From: Prevotella sp.
Lineage (GTDB): Bacteria; Bacillota; Clostridia; Christensenellales; UBA1242
Direction of reading: 5' to 3'
NCBI GenBank assembly: GCA_023666145.1
Contig: JAMPCO010000004.1
Coordinates: forward strand, 1-62,435
Length of the DNA stretch: 62,435 nucleotides
Positions 1 to 10,831 of the stretch are shown piece by piece; the stretch's first letter is position 1; every line of letters starts with the position of its first letter. The position numbers and the translations under genes are program-made. Below the pieces are notes generated by a model. It searched no databases. It saw nothing but the letters and a program-made list of their open reading frames with translations, and was not told where the DNA came from.

Positions 1-55
1 TCGCGCTTGTTTCGGGTGCAAGAGGCAGTGGGTTCAATTCCCGCCACCCCGACCA
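1..55 (+). tRNA. tRNA-Pro(CGG), 3' part; 5' end outside window
   Basis: The anticodon stem 6-10/18-22 closes a 7-nt loop with anticodon CGG at 13-15. A 5-nt variable loop and a T arm (stem 28-32/40-44, loop TTCAATT) follow. The acceptor 3' strand CACCCCG, discriminator A and an encoded CCA end at 55. The acceptor and anticodon both fit proline, codon CCG. The D arm and 5' acceptor strand lie before the window. Confidence 0.9.
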
Positions 56-112
56 TAAGCATTGGTTATAATTTCCCGAAGATAAATTCAGAAATTAAAA
101 GGATTGATACGA

Positions 113-907
113 ATGATTGAAAAAGTTAATCCCGCCCATCCCGATAAGGTTGCCGATTGCATTGCGGGTGCAATTGTTGATTGGGCTTACCAACAGGACG
201 AAAATCCCCGCATTGCGGTGGAAGTGTTGGCCGGACATGGAATTTGTACCATTATCGCCGAATCCAGTGTGAAATTACCACGCAAAATCGTGGTTGGAAT
301 TGTCCGTCGTATCGCGGGTAATTTGCACGTACGTTTGAAAGTGGTGCCACAAGACCCATCTTTGGCATTGAACCAAAGTGCTGGTTTGCGTTGCGGCGAT
401 AATGGCATTTTCAAAGGTGTCCCTTTAACCGCAGAAGAAAAAGCCTTATCCCAGATTGCGCATGAAATTTATCAAGATTGCCCCTACGATGGCAAATATG
501 TTTTGGACGGGAAAAAATTGATTATTTGCCAAAGCAATACGCACGGTGCTGACTTGAAAAAACATTATGATCAAGCGGGTTATCAAACTTTGGTTAACCC
601 GTTGGGTGATTGGTCGGGGGGAACCGATGTTGATACGGGTGCCACCAACCGCAAATTGGGGAGTGACCTTGGACACAGTGTTACTGGTGGCGGTATCCAC
701 GGGAAAGATTTATCCAAAGCCGATGTCAGCGTGAACATTTATGCCTTTTTGCAAGCCCAAAAAACGGGTAAGGTGGTGGAATTGTCTTGTGCCATTGGCG
801 ATACGACGATTGACGGTCAACCTTATGCGGCAATAATTGAGGTCGCACGCACATACGTGCAACAAATCGGTGGCTTTGAGAAGTTAGCCGAATGGGGCCT
901 GTATTAA
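113..907 (+). CDS. Short MetK-like (S-adenosylmethionine synthetase family) protein
   Basis: This is a 264-aa relative of methionine adenosyltransferase, which makes SAM from methionine and ATP. Visible family blocks are HPDKVAD near the N-terminus, GDNG where MetK has GDQG, GGTDVDTGATNRKL for the central ATP/phosphate segment and GGGIHGKDLSKAD for the GGGAFSGKD loop. MetK is normally about 390 aa. Here the spacers are shortened and the last third is missing. I chose ATG 113, preceded by AAAAGGA, over an in-frame TTG at 104. Whether it still makes SAM is unknown; it may be a reduced or specialised paralogue. No partner operon gene is obvious. Confidence 0.75.
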   Translation: MIEKVNPAHPDKVADCIAGAIVDWAYQQDENPRIAVEVLAGHGICTIIAESSVKLPRKIVVGIVRRIAGNLHVRLKVVPQDPSLALNQSAGLRCGDNGIFKGVPLTAEEKALSQIAHEIYQDCPYDGKYVLDGKKLIICQSNTHGADLKKHYDQAGYQTLVNPLGDWSGGTDVDTGATNRKLGSDLGHSVTGGGIHGKDLSKADVSVNIYAFLQAQKTGKVVELSCAIGDTTIDGQPYAAIIEVARTYVQQIGGFEKLAEWGLY

Positions 908-921
908 GTCCGAAAATACCC

Positions 922-951
922 TTGATAAAATTATCGGATTCAGGCTAAAAT
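922..951 (+). promoter_or_regulatory. Promoter of the 959 gene
   Basis: TTGATA (922-927), 18-nt spacer, TAAAAT (946-951). The box ends 7 nt before GTG 959 and 10 nt before ATG 962, which predicts a leaderless mRNA. No Shine-Dalgarno is seen. Confidence 0.5.
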
Positions 952-958
952 TAACTTA

Positions 959-2029
959 GTGATGACGCGGAAAACCATTTTGTATCGGATCGTTCCCGTT
1001 TGTGCGGTGGTGGTTGTGTTGATTTTTGACGTGCTCCTGATTCCTTTATTGTCGCTTTATGACGCCGACCAAGTTATTGCCCACGATGCCAGCACCTATG
1101 TTCGGATTGGTGAAATCTACCGTAACCCAGACAATGTCCAACTGCTGTACAATCTGTTGCTGGGGAAAAGTGCTGTTAACTTAGATCAAATCTATCAGCA
1201 GGCAGCCATTAAACGTACGGCCAGTTATTTCCGCAAACAAACTTATCAAAAAGAAAGTGGGCAAAATCTGCAAGTAACTTTTGGTGGGTTGGCGTGGCAA
1301 GTGTGCTATTTATCCTTGACAGGGCAGGAAGGCGATGCGGATCGGATACCCATTTTGACTTTGTTATTGGCGGATACTGATCAGTTATCAATGTTCCAAA
1401 CTTGGCGAACATATGATGATTTTGCTGCAACTTATCCGTCGAATTTATATGGTACCAGTTATCTGCGGGCAGTAACCATGAATAACGGGGGACAATATGC
1501 CACGGGGCGGGATACTTTAACAACGGCAACGCCAAACAAAAATCACCCCTGGGCCATTTTTACCATGGAGGGGATTGCTGGGTCAGTGACCGATGCGATT
1601 ATCAAACCCAGCCAGGTGGCGTGGCAGGAAAATCAATCCGCCATTGATGCTGGTACCAATACGGATAACTTTTTTAACGAGGCTTGGGGTGTACCGAGTA
1701 ATGATGCTGTCCGTGAATCATTGCGAGCGGATTATCGTCAAAAAGTCGGGTATGATTGTTGGCAAGATGATTACTTGTGGTTACCCAGTTACACCGAAAT
1801 TGGTGGTTATGTTGATGAACAGTATCACGGAATTTGGCATTTAGCGGGGAACCAACGGCGCTGTGGCAAGCAATACTGGTTGCGTTCGGTTTACCAAAAC
1901 GACACTGAGGGGGTGGCGCAACTTACCGCCAAAGCGGAGTTCGATTACATGATTGTTAATAATGGGGGGTATTATGTGTTACCTGCTTTGCATTTGAATT
2001 TGGGCGCGGAGTCCTTACGTGCGGCGTAA
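959..2029 (+). CDS. Membrane-anchored extracellular protein with DUF6273-like C-terminus
   Basis: The 356-aa product starts with a hydrophobic segment (about residues 9-33) acting as signal or anchor, so the rest is probably outside the membrane. The C-terminal third carries the pattern seen in DUF6273 proteins of gut Firmicutes: a WLPSYTEI block, then GKQYWLRSV, then a terminal VLPALHLNL strand. The middle part is not recognisable to me. The start may be GTG 959 or ATG 962; spacing to the -10 box favours 959. It stands alone between the MetK-like gene and hrcA. The function of the family is unknown. Confidence 0.6.
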   Translation: MMTRKTILYRIVPVCAVVVVLIFDVLLIPLLSLYDADQVIAHDASTYVRIGEIYRNPDNVQLLYNLLLGKSAVNLDQIYQQAAIKRTASYFRKQTYQKESGQNLQVTFGGLAWQVCYLSLTGQEGDADRIPILTLLLADTDQLSMFQTWRTYDDFAATYPSNLYGTSYLRAVTMNNGGQYATGRDTLTTATPNKNHPWAIFTMEGIAGSVTDAIIKPSQVAWQENQSAIDAGTNTDNFFNEAWGVPSNDAVRESLRADYRQKVGYDCWQDDYLWLPSYTEIGGYVDEQYHGIWHLAGNQRRCGKQYWLRSVYQNDTEGVAQLTAKAEFDYMIVNNGGYYVLPALHLNLGAESLRAA

Positions 2030-2049
2030 AAAAAAATGGCAAAAAAGTG

Positions 2050-2076
2050 TTGACAAGCATAAAATATGCGTATAAT
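2050..2076 (+). promoter_or_regulatory. Promoter of the hrcA-grpE-dnaK-dnaJ operon
   Basis: TTGACA (2050-2055) and TATAAT (2071-2076) are separated by 15 nt; an overlapping TAATAT at 2073 gives 17 nt. Unlike most first genes here, hrcA also has a full Shine-Dalgarno (AAGGAGGT), so this mRNA has a leader of about 25 nt. Confidence 0.75.
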
Positions 2077-2077
2077 A

Positions 2078-2104
2078 TTAGCAGTACAAGGAGGTGGGTG
2101 CTAG
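2078..2104 (+). promoter_or_regulatory. Degenerate CIRCE operator overlapping the hrcA ribosome binding site
   Basis: Left half TTAGCAGTA, 9-nt spacer CAAGGAGGT, right half GGGTGCTAG. The arrangement 9-9-9 matches CIRCE (TTAGCACTC-N9-GAGTGCTAA) with weaker inner positions. The spacer is itself the Shine-Dalgarno of hrcA, so HrcA binding would cover both early transcribed DNA and the RBS region. Confidence 0.7.
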
Positions 2105-2107
2105 CAA

Positions 2108-3157
2108 ATGGCAAAACTGTCAAACAGGTTGGAAAGTTTGTTGATGGTCAGCGTGGAAGAGTACATCCGTAATGCGGTGCCGATTGCGTCGGGAACTTTG
2201 GCGAACCGCGGCGACTTTGCGAAATCATCGGCAACCATTCGCAACGACTTGAAAACGTTGGAGCAAATGGGCTACCTGCGTCAAGTGCATACCAGTGGCG
2301 GACGTGTTCCGACCACGATGGGATACCGCGCTTACGTGAACAAAGTGCTGGGCGAAATGAACATCAAAGCAGGCGAATTGTCGTTCGCTGCCAACACGGT
2401 TTCCGCACGGGTGCAAAGTTTGCCGTCAATTGTCCAAGACATTACCGAAAAAATTACGGCGGCGTTTAATTTCCCCGTGGTGGTTAAAACCAAGTTTGCG
2501 ACGTTGCATGTGGTCGATGTTATGTTGGTGCCGCTGGTCGAAGGTGATACGATGATTCTGATTAAAACCAGCGCGGGCAGCCTGAACGGAACGTTACACA
2601 CCAATGTGCCGTTAACGGACAAACAAGCCGAAGACGCCAGTGCGGCGTTGAATACCAAAGTGCGCGGTTTGACTTTGCAACAAATGCTGGAAAGTCTGGC
2701 AACCATTGCCGCAGGAATTCGTCAGGATCTCGGTTTCTTCGATGAACTGTGCCAAGGCATCAGTAAACAATTGGAAAAGTTTATTGACACCAATATCAAC
2801 CGCAATTTGAACACCATTAAATTGTTGGAGATTCCCGAATATCACAACATCGAACGTGTGCGTCAAATCAGCAAAGCGGTCAGTGATGATGCGACCATGA
2901 GTAAAGCCTTGGATGCGGACGATACCGTGGTGATTGGTGCCGAAATTGACGACCAACTGTTGGCGGATAGTTCCATCATCAAGTTCAACTACAACGTTTG
3001 TGGTGAAAACGTGGCTAGCATCGGCTTGGTCGGCCCCGACCGCATTGATTATAAGCAGTTAATCATTGCCTTGTACGCGTTGTTATCGCAAACCAAAGAA
3101 CAACGTTTATTGGTAAATCAAACAGGAGGTAAAAATGAAGCAAACAAAAAACGTTGA
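2108..3157 (+). CDS. hrcA: Heat-inducible transcription repressor HrcA
   Basis: HrcA represses class I heat-shock genes by binding CIRCE, with GroEL as its usual activity sensor. The 349-aa length is normal. The N-terminal winged helix shows SSATIRNDLKTLEQMGYL followed by HTSGGRVPTTMGYRAYV, the family hallmark; the C-terminal GAF-like part ends near the grpE overlap. ATG 2108 follows AAGGAGGT. It is first in hrcA-grpE-dnaK-dnaJ, as in Bacillus and Clostridium, and its own operator lies just upstream, so autoregulation is expected. Confidence 0.95.
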   Translation: MAKLSNRLESLLMVSVEEYIRNAVPIASGTLANRGDFAKSSATIRNDLKTLEQMGYLRQVHTSGGRVPTTMGYRAYVNKVLGEMNIKAGELSFAANTVSARVQSLPSIVQDITEKITAAFNFPVVVKTKFATLHVVDVMLVPLVEGDTMILIKTSAGSLNGTLHTNVPLTDKQAEDASAALNTKVRGLTLQQMLESLATIAAGIRQDLGFFDELCQGISKQLEKFIDTNINRNLNTIKLLEIPEYHNIERVRQISKAVSDDATMSKALDADDTVVIGAEIDDQLLADSSIIKFNYNVCGENVASIGLVGPDRIDYKQLIIALYALLSQTKEQRLLVNQTGGKNEANKKR

Positions 3158-3656
3158 GCAACAACCGAAGGCTGCGGAAACACCAACGACAACGGCGGAA
3201 CAAACCATCGACACAACCAAATTGATTGCGGAATTGGAAGCCAAAGCCAAAGCCAATTTGGATTTAGCGAAATACCAAAAAGCCGAATTTGAAAATTACA
3301 AACGCCGCAACCAAAATGCAGTTACCGCCGCGTTTCAAGAGGGACAAACCTACGTCATCAACCAGTTACTACCGATTTATGACGGGGTGGTGGAAGCCGG
3401 TAAAAAAATTGCGGATCCAGCGGATTTGGCGGGGTTTGAAATCATTCGCAAAAAACTGGATCAATTGTTCCAACAGTTAGGGATTGAAGCCATTGTCACC
3501 AAAGACCAACCGTTCGATCCAAAACTGCACAACGCGGCGGCGGTCGAAAAAGTGGACGGAGTTGCCCCTGACCAAATCTTGGAAGAATGGCAAACAGGCT
3601 TTACCTTCCACGGACACGTGTTGCGTCCCGCCATGGTGAAAGTGTCGGGGTCATAA
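3135..3656 (+). CDS. grpE: Nucleotide exchange factor GrpE
   Basis: GrpE releases ADP from DnaK. The 173-aa protein has a low-complexity Thr/Glu/Gln-rich N-terminus, a long helix rich in Lys and Ala (about 25-70) with YQKAEFENYKRRN, and a C-terminal beta part with DPKLHNAAAVEK and GFTFHGHVLRPAMVKVS, which matches the family signature. ATG 3135 follows AGGAGG and overlaps the end of hrcA by 23 nt, so translation is probably coupled. Confidence 0.95.
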   Translation: MKQTKNVEQQPKAAETPTTTAEQTIDTTKLIAELEAKAKANLDLAKYQKAEFENYKRRNQNAVTAAFQEGQTYVINQLLPIYDGVVEAGKKIADPADLAGFEIIRKKLDQLFQQLGIEAIVTKDQPFDPKLHNAAAVEKVDGVAPDQILEEWQTGFTFHGHVLRPAMVKVSGS

Positions 3657-3693
3657 TCATATCAATGAAAAAATGACAAATTCTATTGATAAA

Positions 3694-5524
<1,831 letters not shown>

Positions 5525-5525
<1 letters not shown>

Positions 5526-6670
5526 TGACTAATCCATACGAAGCATTAGGAGTAAGCAAAAACGCGAGTGCCGACGAAATTAAGTCGGCATATCGCCGTT
5601 TAGCGAAAAAATATCATCCCGACGCCAATCCGAATAACAAGGCAGCCGAAGAAAAGTTCAAAGAAATTAACGCTGCCTATGAGATTTTGAATGACCCCCA
5701 AAAAAAAGCCAATTTTGACCGTTTCGGTTCCGCCGATGGTCCCAGTTTCGGGGGCGGGGCTGGTGGTGCAGGTTTCAGCGGCTTCGATTTCAGCAGTTTT
5801 GGTGGTTTTGGCGACATCTTTGAAAACATCTTTGACCAAGGTATTGACGGCTTGTTTGGCGGACGACGCACTGGCCGTGCGCGTACCGCCCGTGGCAGTG
5901 ACATCGTGATTGACACGGACATCACGTTTGAAGAAAGTTGTAATGGTACAACCAAGAATATTATCTTTAACCGTAATGAACGTTGTCCTGATTGCCACGG
6001 TACGGGGGCGAAAGACGACCAAAGTTTACAGACGTGCAGTTACTGCCATGGGGCGGGGCAAGTTAAACAAACGCAACGGTTGAGTGCCTTCGGTGTGATT
6101 GAGAATGTGGTCACTTGTCCCGTTTGCCACGGTAGCGGTAAAATGATTACCGAAAAATGTAAAACTTGCAGTGGCAAAGGCAATTTGAAAAAACAGGTTT
6201 CCTCCAAAGTCAATATCCCCGCGGGGATTGACGATGGTCAAACTTTAACCATCAGTGGGGAAGGCAACATGGCGGCGGGTGCTGCGGGTATCTCGGGCGA
6301 TTTGCACATTCGCATCCACGTTGCGAAACACCCAATTTTAATGCGCGAAGATTTCGATTTGTACATGGAACTGCCGATTACTTTCACGCAAGCCATTTTA
6401 GGTACCAAAGTAAAAATTCCCGTGGTGGGTGGCAGCATGGAATTGGAAATTCCACCGAATACGCAAAATGGTACTATCCGCCGCATTCACGGCAAAGGCG
6501 TCAAAAAACTGCGTTCGCTGGGTACGGGAGATTTAATTGTCAAGATTTTTGTGGAAATGCCGAAGACCGTCGACAAGCGGACAGCACAGTTGCTGCAAGC
6601 CTTGGATACCGATATTCGCGCCGACAGTTATAAAAAAGTTGCGTCATACCGCAGCAAGGTATACAATTGA
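5525..6670 (+). CDS. dnaJ: Co-chaperone DnaJ (Hsp40)
   Basis: DnaJ delivers substrates to DnaK and stimulates its ATPase. The J domain (residues 1-70) carries YHPDANP, including the essential HPD. A Gly/Phe-rich linker follows, then four zinc-finger repeats: CPDCHGTG, CSYCHGAG, CPVCHGSG and CKTCSGKG. The C-terminal peptide-binding domain completes 381 aa, a normal length. The start overlaps the dnaK stop in TAATG, so the two genes are translationally coupled. Confidence 0.97.
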
Positions 6671-6692
6671 AACGTTAGGGGGGCTCGGGGCA

Positions 6693-7652
6693 ATGATGAA
6701 TGGGGACGTTATTGAACCGAGCAATCTTAATTTTCGGCACGTGCCCGTCTTGTTACCCGAATGTTTGGACGCGTTGCAATTGAAACCAAACGCAATTGTG
6801 GTTGATGCCACTTTGGGTGGTGCTGGTCACAGTCGCGAAATCGTGAAACACATCAGCGGCGGTACCTTGATCGGTTTGGATCGAGATACCGCCGCTTTGC
6901 AGTTTAGTGCCAATGTTTTAGCGGAAACGCACAACGTGGAAATCCGTTTAGTTAAATGTAATTTCTGCGCTATTGCCGAAGTCTTAAAGGGTTTAGGCGT
7001 TGACGCGGTTGACGCGATACTGGCGGATTTCGGGGTATCATCTTACCAAATTGATACGCCCGCCCGTGGTTTTTCGTACACGCAAGATGCACCCTTGGAT
7101 ATGCGTATGGATACCGATGCCACCAAGACCGCGGACGACATCGTCAATGGTTACCCAGAAAGTAAATTGGCCGATGTGCTTTGGCATTACGGCGAAGAAC
7201 GGTATGCACGGCGGATTGCGGCGTCAATCGTGGCGGCGCGTCCCATTCACAGCACGGGACATTTGGTCAAGGTCATTCAAAACGCGGTGCCGGCGGGTTA
7301 CGGTAAAACGGGCGGACACCCAGCCAAACGGACTTTTCAAGCCATCCGCATCGAAGTTAACCAAGAGTTAAACAGTATCCAAAAATTTTTGGATGATGCC
7401 ATCACAATGTTAAAGCCCAACGGTCGCTTGGCGGTCATCAGTTTCCACAGTTTGGAAGACCGCATCGTGAAACAAACTTTTAAACGTGCGGCGACCGATT
7501 GCTTGTGTCCACCCAAAATTCCGCAGTGTATTTGTCACCACCAGGCAACGGTAAAATTGTTGACAAAGAAGCCAATTTGTCCGACAATAGAAGAGACTAA
7601 ATCTAATCCGCGCAGTGCCTCCGCCAAACTGCGTGTGGTTTGCAAGTTATAG
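6693..7652 (+). CDS. rsmH: 16S rRNA (cytosine1402-N4)-methyltransferase RsmH
   Basis: RsmH (MraW) methylates C1402 in the ribosomal P site using SAM. The start at ATG 6693 follows TTAGGGGGG; the frame stays open upstream inside dnaJ but lacks family sequence there. The 319-aa product shows HVPVLLPECLDAL at the N-terminus, VDATLGGAGHS (SAM motif I), DAILADFGVSSYQ, and SFHSLEDRIVK near the C-terminus. It usually heads the dcw cluster after mraZ. Here mraZ is absent and dnaJ is immediately upstream. Confidence 0.95.
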   Translation: MMNGDVIEPSNLNFRHVPVLLPECLDALQLKPNAIVVDATLGGAGHSREIVKHISGGTLIGLDRDTAALQFSANVLAETHNVEIRLVKCNFCAIAEVLKGLGVDAVDAILADFGVSSYQIDTPARGFSYTQDAPLDMRMDTDATKTADDIVNGYPESKLADVLWHYGEERYARRIAASIVAARPIHSTGHLVKVIQNAVPAGYGKTGGHPAKRTFQAIRIEVNQELNSIQKFLDDAITMLKPNGRLAVISFHSLEDRIVKQTFKRAATDCLCPPKIPQCICHHQATVKLLTKKPICPTIEETKSNPRSASAKLRVVCKL

Positions 7653-7659
7653 GAGGGTA

Positions 7660-8445
7660 ATGGCAACAGCAGTTGAAAGTCCCGGAATTGCATCTGCCAA
7701 GGAAGAGGCAGCGGCGATTTTGTTTGCGCGTCAACCGCAGACGCCGCCCGTCACGCTGAAGACCCCAGTGTTGGAAACGGCACCAACAGCACCAACACAA
7801 CCTGCCCGTCCACAATTCGCCAGTTACCATGACCCCATGCCAATGCCAACGCGACCAACAGCGGTTGACACTGCCACGTTCCGTCCGTACCAAAATTTTG
7901 ATGATGTACCCGTGGTTTCCGCACAACCGCAAGTGGTGCGTCCCTATATCGACAGTGGTGATTATTTATCTTCCGCGGTAGCGGCAACTTCGGTCGATGC
8001 ACCTGCACCCACACCTGTGGCTACGTCCGTCGCAGCGCCGAAAACCGTCACAGTAGCCCACAGCGCATTGGATACCGAACTGGAAGAAGATACCCAGTAC
8101 GTTGTTAAGTTCAAAAATTCCACGATTGTGGCGGCGACCATTATCGCCACAATTTTCTTATTGCTGGCGGTGTTGTGCGTGGTGAACATCGTGACGTTGG
8201 TGACCGCTTCTGCCGAAGTGAACGCGTTGTGGAACGAAAGTGCCGCCTTGAACCAAAGTTTGGACGCCGAAAAAGCCAGTTTAGAACAATCGCGACAGGA
8301 AGTTACCGCGAATGGATCAACCGCTACCCATACCATCAAATACGAAACATTGGAAAGCAGTGGCTATACGGCGCCCACGGACACCCCCGTGCATGGTGCT
8401 TTTTTTGACTGGCTGTGTCATGCGTTAAGTCAGTTATTCGGTTAA
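7660..8445 (+). CDS. FtsL-like septal membrane protein
   Basis: The assignment as FtsL-like rests on position (between rsmH and a PASTA penicillin-binding protein) and topology, not on sequence identity. The 261-aa product has a long Pro/Ala/Thr-rich cytoplasmic region (1-150), one transmembrane helix around 155-180 and a short extracellular coiled-coil-like segment rich in Ala, Glu and Leu. FtsL proteins are normally 90-130 aa, so the disordered N-terminus is unusual. ATG 7660 follows AGGAGGG and lies just after the rsmH stop. Confidence 0.6.
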   Translation: MATAVESPGIASAKEEAAAILFARQPQTPPVTLKTPVLETAPTAPTQPARPQFASYHDPMPMPTRPTAVDTATFRPYQNFDDVPVVSAQPQVVRPYIDSGDYLSSAVAATSVDAPAPTPVATSVAAPKTVTVAHSALDTELEEDTQYVVKFKNSTIVAATIIATIFLLLAVLCVVNIVTLVTASAEVNALWNESAALNQSLDAEKASLEQSRQEVTANGSTATHTIKYETLESSGYTAPTDTPVHGAFFDWLCHALSQLFG

Positions 8446-8471
8446 TATTAAGAGCATTTTTCCATATACAT
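8445..8471 (+). promoter_or_regulatory. SigE-like promoter of spoVD
   Basis: ATATT (8445-8449), 13-nt spacer, CATATACAT (8463-8471). This resembles the mother-cell SigE consensus (-35 ATATT, -10 CATACA-T) better than SigA. The -10 box CATATA ends 7 nt before ATG 8476. In Bacillus spoVD is a SigE target. This is inferred from the match only. Confidence 0.5.
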
Positions 8472-8475
8472 GGCT

Positions 8476-10365
8476 ATGCGGCTTTATACGGCAACTAGTG
8501 AGAAGCGACGTTTGGTCGCTTTTTTTGCCGTCGCCATGGCAATCGTGGCGGTGCTCAGTGGTCGCTTAATTTATTTACAAATTTTTACGGGGCAAGTGTT
8601 GAAAGTCCGTGCCGCCGACCAATGGTATCGTGATTTACCGCTGATGGCCGAGCGTGGCACAATCTATGACACGAACGGGTTGGTTTTGGCAACTTCGACT
8701 TTGACATACAGTGTGTATTTACGCCCCGTGGCGGTAACCGACAAGGAAGGAACGGCGCGCACGATCGCCGATATTTTGGGATTATCTTATGAACGCGTAT
8801 TGCAAAAGGCCAGCAGTAAAACGGTCAGCGAATGGTTAATCAAGATGCAAGTCGACAAGGCAACCGCACTCAAATTGGTGGAGGCCCGGTTGGATGGTGT
8901 TTATTTAAGTCAAACTTATCAACGTTCTTATCCGATTGGCAGTGTTGGCGCCCAAGTGTTGGGGATTGTGAGTGTGGATAACCATGGGCAGGAAGGTTTG
9001 GAAGCGTACTATGACGAATCGTTGCGCGGGTTAGACGGACGCATTGCCAGCCAGAGTGATTTGCGGGGAATTAAGATTGAAGATGGGGTGGAGTACTACG
9101 TGCCTGCGGTGGCGGGACAGAGTTTGCAATTATACCTGGATGCGGGCATCCAAAACATTGTGCAGAACGTAATTTCCCGTGCGTATACCGAACACCAAGC
9201 CAAAAGTGTTGCCGCCTTAGTGGTGGACATTACCACGGGTGGTGTGGTGGCTTCGGCCAGTGCTCCTTATTACGATTTGAATGAACAGCCGCGTGATGAC
9301 GTGGTGGCATTACTGACCCAGATTAAAAATTCACCTATAATTAACGTTTTGGAACCAGGGTCGACTTTCAAAATTATTACCTTGGCGGCGGCTTTGGAAG
9401 AGGACGTGGTCAGTTTGGATGACAAGTTTCATTGTGCTGGGAGCCGTACCATTGCGGGCGAACGCATTAAATGTTGGAAGACCAAAGGACATGGTACGCA
9501 AACTTTGGCGGAAGGGGTCAACAATTCGTGCAACTGCGTGTTTATGGATTTGGCTTTGCGTTTGGGGGTTGAACGCTACTATCAATACCTGAAAAAATTT
9601 GGGATTGGAATTAAATCGGGCGTGGACTTTTACGGCGAACCGTCGGGCTTGCTACTGAACCAAAAACAAGTGCGTGATGTGGATTTGGCGCGGATGGGCT
9701 TTGGTCAAGCCATTGCGGTGTCGCCGATTCAATTCATTGCGACGGTCAGCGCTTTGGTCGGGGACGGGATGTTACGTACACCCCGTTTTGTACAGCAAGT
9801 GGGGGACAGCGTTTTGGACTCAAACGTGAAACAGCGCATCGTGTCACAACAAACCAGTACGACTTTAAGTCAATTGTTGTCTGGGGTGGTGAATCAAGGC
9901 AGTGGCAAGAAAGCGGCGGTTGCTGGGTATCAAATTGGTGGAAAAACGGGAACAGCACAAAAATACGCGGACGGGCATATTGCCGCGGGAAAATACGTTT
10001 CGTCGTTTTTGGGTTATCTGTCGGTTAATAGTGTGCCGCGTTATGCGTGTTATTTGTACGTCGATGAACCCAGCACTGGGGTTTATTATGGCAGCATTGT
10101 GGCGGCACCTTATGTTGGGGAAATTTTCCGCCAAATTACCGCTTACAAAAAATTACCGTTTGACGCCCAGTATGACAACGGCACGGGTACGGTGATGGTC
10201 GCAGTGCCGTCGGTGATAAATTTATCGGTCGAAGCGGCGGTGGCCTTGTTGGAAAAAGCGGGCTTCTTTGTGGAAGTCGACGGCGAAGGGGATTTGGTAA
10301 CGGGGTCATTCCCTGTGGAGGGAAGTAGCGTAAAAAAAGGCGAGCCAATCGTATTGTTCACTTAA
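8476..10365 (+). CDS. spoVD: Penicillin-binding protein with PASTA domain, SpoVD type
   Basis: This is a class B transpeptidase for septal or spore cortex peptidoglycan. An N-terminal transmembrane helix is followed by a dimerisation domain and the transpeptidase domain with SxxK in GSTFKIIT, SCN in NNSCNCVF, and KTG in GGKTGTAQK. The last 60 residues form a single PASTA repeat starting at VPSVINLSVEAA. About 629 aa is normal for SpoVD; FtsI often lacks PASTA, and the spoVA genes follow, both favouring SpoVD. I prefer ATG 8476 over ATG 8470 because of the promoter spacing. It could also serve vegetative division. Confidence 0.85.
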   Translation: MRLYTATSEKRRLVAFFAVAMAIVAVLSGRLIYLQIFTGQVLKVRAADQWYRDLPLMAERGTIYDTNGLVLATSTLTYSVYLRPVAVTDKEGTARTIADILGLSYERVLQKASSKTVSEWLIKMQVDKATALKLVEARLDGVYLSQTYQRSYPIGSVGAQVLGIVSVDNHGQEGLEAYYDESLRGLDGRIASQSDLRGIKIEDGVEYYVPAVAGQSLQLYLDAGIQNIVQNVISRAYTEHQAKSVAALVVDITTGGVVASASAPYYDLNEQPRDDVVALLTQIKNSPIINVLEPGSTFKIITLAAALEEDVVSLDDKFHCAGSRTIAGERIKCWKTKGHGTQTLAEGVNNSCNCVFMDLALRLGVERYYQYLKKFGIGIKSGVDFYGEPSGLLLNQKQVRDVDLARMGFGQAIAVSPIQFIATVSALVGDGMLRTPRFVQQVGDSVLDSNVKQRIVSQQTSTTLSQLLSGVVNQGSGKKAAVAGYQIGGKTGTAQKYADGHIAAGKYVSSFLGYLSVNSVPRYACYLYVDEPSTGVYYGSIVAAPYVGEIFRQITAYKKLPFDAQYDNGTGTVMVAVPSVINLSVEAAVALLEKAGFFVEVDGEGDLVTGSFPVEGSSVKKGEPIVLFT

Positions 10366-10384
10366 ATTTGGTAATAATTATGGT

Positions 10385-10831
10385 ATGGACAAGCAGGAAT
10401 ACGCGGCATACATCAAAAAGATTACGCCTAAAAGCAAAATCTGGACATCTTTGTTACGGGCGTTTGTAGTCGGTGGGTTGATTTGTTTGCTGGGTGAAGG
10501 TTTGGGTGCATTGTACAAAATGTGGTTACCCGCTTATGACCAAACGCAAATTGGGTCGTTAGTTTCGTGTACACTAATTTTATTGGCTTCAATTTTAACG
10601 GGTATTGGTGTGTACGATAAAATTGGTTATTTCTCGGGTGGTGGTTCCATTGTTCCGATTACGGGATTTTCCAACAGCATTACCAGTGCTGCAATGGAAT
10701 TCCGTAAAGAAGGGATTATTTTTGGGACGTGTGCCAATATGTTCAAAATTGCTGGCCCCGTCATTGTGGTCGGGGTCGCGGTCGCGATGTTATGCGGCTT
10801 AGGATATTTTATCGTGGGGTTGTTCGTATGA
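10385..10831 (+). CDS. spoVAC: Stage V sporulation protein AC
   Basis: SpoVAC is an integral inner-membrane protein needed to move dipicolinic acid into and out of the spore core. The 148-aa protein has about four transmembrane helices and the conserved segment GGGSIVPITGFSNSI, which marks the SpoVAC/AEb family. TAATAA at 10372 lies 7 nt before the start; no Shine-Dalgarno is visible. It heads a minimal spoVA set (C, D, E) that directly follows spoVD. Forespore (SigG) control would be expected, but the upstream boxes are not convincing. Confidence 0.93.
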   Translation: MDKQEYAAYIKKITPKSKIWTSLLRAFVVGGLICLLGEGLGALYKMWLPAYDQTQIGSLVSCTLILLASILTGIGVYDKIGYFSGGGSIVPITGFSNSITSAAMEFRKEGIIFGTCANMFKIAGPVIVVGVAVAMLCGLGYFIVGLFV

